The position numbers and the translations under genes are program-made. The notes below the pieces were generated by a model. The model searched no databases, was not told the origin of the DNA, and saw nothing but the letters and a program-made list of their open reading frames with translations. Positions 13,309 through 15,487 of a stretch of DNA of 15,487 nt are shown piece after piece (within the stretch, counting starts at the first letter, position 1; the number at the start of each line of letters is the position of its first letter). The DNA lies in contig JAAXVQ010000013.1 of assembly GCA_013335425.1 (NCBI GenBank), positions 1-15,487 on the forward strand, read 5' to 3'. This DNA is from Candidatus Firestoneibacteriota bacterium (GTDB lineage: Bacteria; Oederibacteriota; JAAXVQ01).

Positions 13309-13998
13309 TTACCGTGCGTATTTTTCCCGAACTTCCGCCATGTTCCCGCAGGACATTTTACCTTCGGGGCAAGCTCCGGAAACGCAGCCGGGCCCGGCTT
13401 GCGCGAACAGCGCCGGAGCTACCGGCTTAACCACCCGCAGCATTTCGTCGGCCAAGGCGTGAATTTCCCATTGCGCCCGGTTGCAGCAACGCAGGGCGAA
13501 AAAGTGCAGCAGCTCGCGGGCATTCATGCTCACCACGATCTTGGTTTCACAGGCGTTGGGCAGCAAGTAGCGGGCGTCTTCGGCCGGAATACCGGCCGCC
13601 AAAAGCTCGCCGTAGGCTTGCCCCAAGGAGTTCAGCGTCTCGTCAAAACGTTTTTTCAACTCGGGTTTTTGCGCCAGGGAAGGCGGCGTAATATAAGGAA
13701 ACTCGCGCAGGGTGACATAGCGCTGGCTTTGCTGGGAAAACGAGGCCAAGCGATGGCGCACCAACTGATGGGTCAGTGCCCGGGAAACGCCTTCGATGCC
13801 GAAAGTGAAGCCGGCATGTTCAAAGGCCGAAAGATGCCCCATCTGCGCCAGGGTCTGAATAAACCCGGCGGTTTTTTCCGGAGTCAATTTTTCCGCAATG
13901 GCTTCCAGTCCCACGGCCGAGTAACACAACTTAGCCGCCTGGGCCACCACGCGCTCGGGCTCCTGGGTATGTTGCAACAGGATTACTTTTATCTCCAT
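13309..13998 (-). CDS. thyX: ThyX, flavin-dependent thymidylate synthase
   Basis: ThyX makes dTMP from dUMP using methylene-tetrahydrofolate, FAD and NADPH. The 229-residue protein contains the family motif RHRxxSxxxxSxR at 81-93 (R81, H82, R83, S86, S91, R93), which binds FAD and dUMP. It also has HLSAFEHAGFTF at 55-66 and conserved Arg and Asn residues in DARYLLPNA (141-149) and NARELLHFF (159-167). Near the end is a Cys group (C205, C210, C217) of the form GCxxxxCPEGKMSCG. The start at 13998 follows GGAAGGA. It occupies the place between rpmE and the prfA block where B. subtilis has tdk. A terminator after rpmE lies just upstream, so expression needs read-through or a promoter of its own, which I could not identify. 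Confidence 0.97.
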   Translation of the reverse strand: MEIKVILLQHTQEPERVVAQAAKLCYSAVGLEAIAEKLTPEKTAGFIQTLAQMGHLSAFEHAGFTFGIEGVSRALTHQLVRHRLASFSQQSQRYVTLREFPYITPPSLAQKPELKKRFDETLNSLGQAYGELLAAGIPAEDARYLLPNACETKIVVSMNARELLHFFALRCCNRAQWEIHALADEMLRVVKPVAPALFAQAGPGCVSGACPEGKMSCGNMAEVREKYAR

Positions 13999-14034
13999 CC
14001 GCTTGCCGTCCTTCCGGTTTCCTCAAATCGCCTG

Positions 14035-14104
14035 AAAAAAAAGAACTCACCCGCCTCCCGAAGCAGAGTCTCCGAAGAGGCCTGTCAGGAAGCTTGGGTG
14101 AGTT
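14035..14104 (-). terminator. Intrinsic terminator after rpmE
   Basis: On the minus strand AACTCACCC (14096-14104) pairs perfectly with GGGTGAGTT (14044-14052), a 9-bp stem followed after one base by eight U residues (14035-14042). The 43-base interior can add a GCCTC/GAGGC stem (14077-14081 with 14053-14057) and a small UUCG-capped hairpin. The tail of U residues marks it as rho-independent. It begins 16 bases after the rpmE stop, so it would end the rpmE transcript before thyX. Confidence 0.8.
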
Positions 14105-14120
14105 AAAGAGAAAAACCGGG

Positions 14121-14330
14121 CTAAGACTCTTTTTGCGCGTACCGGCGGCGGAACTTCTCAATGCGCCCAGCCGTATCCACCAGCTTTTGCGTACCTGTAA
14201 AAAACGGATGGCATGCCGAGCAGATTTCCACGCGGATCGCGGGAGCATGGGTGGAACGCGTCTCGATGGCATTGCCGCAAGCACAGGTAATGGTCGTGGC
14301 TTCGTATTTCGGATGAATCTTGGCTTTCAT
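14121..14330 (-). CDS. rpmE: 50S ribosomal protein L31, zinc-binding type
   Basis: L31 bridges the large and small ribosomal subunits. The 69-residue protein begins MKAKIHPKY, and this start (14330) follows GGAGGT at eight bases; an upstream in-frame ATG at 14351 lies before the ribosome binding site. It is the zinc-binding (C+) form, with C16, C18, C37 and C40 at the same positions as in E. coli L31, and the family segments [20 protein letters not shown] and RxEKFRRRY. The zinc-free paralogue used under zinc starvation is not in the window. It lies downstream of rho, as in Firmicutes and many other bacteria, and is followed by a strong terminator. Confidence 0.97.
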   Translation of the reverse strand: MKAKIHPKYEATTITCACGNAIETRSTHAPAIRVEICSACHPFFTGTQKLVDTAGRIEKFRRRYAQKES

Positions 14331-14379
14331 GAAACTCGTACCTCCAAACAAATTGCCTTCTATCCCGCTTTTCTCGGGA

Positions 14380-14385
14380 ATTATA
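14380..14385 (-). promoter_or_regulatory. Possible -10 box of an rpmE promoter
   Basis: An exact TATAAT is present on the minus strand about 50 bases before the rpmE start, in the 134-base gap between rho and rpmE. No good -35 box is found at 16-18 bases, so the promoter is uncertain. A 5-bp hairpin, TCCCG/CGGGA, lies just downstream and may be part of the leader or a weak terminator after rho. Confidence 0.35.
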
Positions 14386-14464
14386 AGGGGTTTACACTAT
14401 CATAGACCCCGCCAAACCGCAATAGAATAAATTAGGCGAAAAACAACCGGGACTACCTGGCTGC

Positions 14465-15487
14465 CTAGGTGTTCATGGCTTCCAGGAAAGCCTTGTTGGT
14501 CTTGGTTTTTCCAATCTTATCGATGAGCAGTTCCATGGCTTCGACCATGCCGATGGGGTTGAGTACCTTACGCAACACCCAAATCCGCGCCAAATCCTCA
14601 GGCGGACTCAGCAACTCTTCCTTGCGCGTGCCTGAACGGTTGACGTCGATGGCCGGGAAAACTCGTTTTTCCGAGAGCTTACGGTCGAGGACCAGTTCCA
14701 TGTTGCCCGTGCCCTTAAACTCTTCAAAAATGACTTCATCCATGCGGCTGCCGGTGTCGATCAGGGCCGTGGCAATGATGGTGATGCTCCCGCCTTCTTC
14801 CAAGGCGCGGGCTGCGCCGAAGAAACGCTTGGGACGCTGCAGGGCGTTAGAGTCCACGCCGCCGGAAAGGATCTTGCCTGAAGGCGGTACCACGGCGTTG
14901 TGGGCGCGCCCCAGGCGCGTGATGGAATCGAGCAAAATGACGACGTCGCGTTTATGTTCGGCCAAACGCTTGGCCTTTTCGATGACCATGTCGGAAACCT
15001 GGACGTGGCGCTCCGGCGGCTCGTCGAAGGTCGAGGAAATAACCTCGCCTTTGACCGAGCGCTGCATGTCCGTCACTTCCTCGGGGCGTTCGTCGATAAG
15101 CAGCACGATGAGCCAAACGTCCGGATGATTGGCCGTGATGGCGTTGGCGATTTTTTGCATGAGAATGGTCTTGCCGGTGCGGGGCGGGGCCACGATCAGG
15201 CCGCGCTGCCCTTTGCCGATGGGGATCAACAAATCCATGATGCGGTTGGAAATTTCTCCGTTGGGGTTTTCCAATTTAAGGCGTTCCCGCGGGTGAATGG
15301 GGGTCAAGTTGTCAAAAAGGATCTTGTCGGCTTGGACTTCCGGAGATTCGAAATTGATCTGTTCAACTTTTAAAAGGGCGAAATAACGTTCACCCTCTTT
15401 GGGCGGCCTTACCTGCCCCGAAACCGTGTCCCCCGTACGCAGGTCGAAGCGCCTGATCTGGGAGGGTGAAACGTAAATATCGTCGGG
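14465..15487 (-). CDS. rho: Transcription termination factor Rho, 5' end outside window
   Basis: Rho is the hexameric RNA-dependent ATPase that ends transcription of untranslated RNA. The window shows 340 residues; compared with E. coli Rho (419) about the first 75 residues are missing beyond the right edge, so the visible TTG codon at 15307 is internal and not the start. Visible are the RNA-binding domain end ([14 protein letters not shown] at the edge), the Walker A motif APPRTGKT (visible residues 100-107, an Arg where E. coli has Lys181), [12 protein letters not shown], Walker [11 protein letters not shown] (from visible residue 182), and the KGTGNMEL and [10 protein letters not shown] segments. 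The C-terminus ends normally and the stop TAG is at 14465. No long insertion domain is seen in the visible part. Confidence 0.98.
   Translation of the reverse strand, partial: PDDIYVSPSQIRRFDLRTGDTVSGQVRPPKEGERYFALLKVEQINFESPEVQADKILFDNLTPIHPRERLKLENPNGEISNRIMDLLIPIGKGQRGLIVAPPRTGKTILMQKIANAITANHPDVWLIVLLIDERPEEVTDMQRSVKGEVISSTFDEPPERHVQVSDMVIEKAKRLAEHKRDVVILLDSITRLGRAHNAVVPPSGKILSGGVDSNALQRPKRFFGAARALEEGGSITIIATALIDTGSRMDEVIFEEFKGTGNMELVLDRKLSEKRVFPAIDVNRSGTRKEELLSPPEDLARIWVLRKVLNPIGMVEAMELLIDKIGKTKTNKAFLEAMNT

Overview
The window reads as a chromosomal segment of a diderm bacterium of moderate GC, with no plasmid, phage or insertion-sequence genes. The partial gene at the left edge is an ADP-heptose epimerase (HldD), which points to a lipopolysaccharide-type outer membrane. 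The chemotaxis genes are of the CheC/CheD class known from Firmicutes, Thermotoga and archaea. The order rho-rpmE-thyX-DUF1385-prfA-prmC resembles the Firmicutes rho-rpmE-tdk-prfA-prmC block. This mixture, together with very long TPR proteins, fits a deep-branching or candidate phylum (Omnitrophota- or Firestonebacteria-like lineages are possible), but I cannot fix the taxon from sequence alone.

Region 1 (1-8827, all minus strand) is a tightly packed operon read from right to left: cheR, an 11-repeat TPR protein, a 20-repeat TPR protein, a PII-like (GlnB family) protein, cheY2, cheC, cheD, cheW, cheY1, cheB and then hldD, which leaves the window. Most genes overlap or lie within about 25 bases of the next. 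The operon encodes receptor methylation (CheR), demethylation and deamidation (CheB, CheD), a coupling protein (CheW), two response regulators and a CheY-P phosphatase (CheC). CheA, receptors and flagellar genes are not in the window. The unusual part is the insertion of about 31 TPR repeats and a PII-like protein between cheR and cheY2. The PII protein keeps the nucleotide-binding residues but lacks the usual 2-oxoglutarate ligands.

Region 2 (8828-9228) is an AT-rich intergenic stretch holding a good promoter for the che operon (exact TATAAT), an 8-bp perfect inverted repeat upstream of it, and a larger imperfect inverted repeat made of CAGATG-type units.

Region 3 (9229-15487) is a translation and transcription housekeeping block on the minus strand: rho (5' end outside the window), rpmE, a strong terminator, thyX, a DUF1385 membrane protein, prfA and prmC. 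A plus-strand pair, bioY (biotin uptake S component) and a DUF1284 Cys-rich protein, sits between prfA and prmC and breaks the usual prfA-prmC transcription unit. RF1 (prfA) and its methyltransferase PrmC act together in translation termination. Rho acts in transcription termination, L31 in the ribosome and ThyX in dTMP synthesis.

No rRNA, tRNA or CRISPR array was seen. Limits: identifications rest on motifs recognised by eye, and TPR counts and identities are hand counts.
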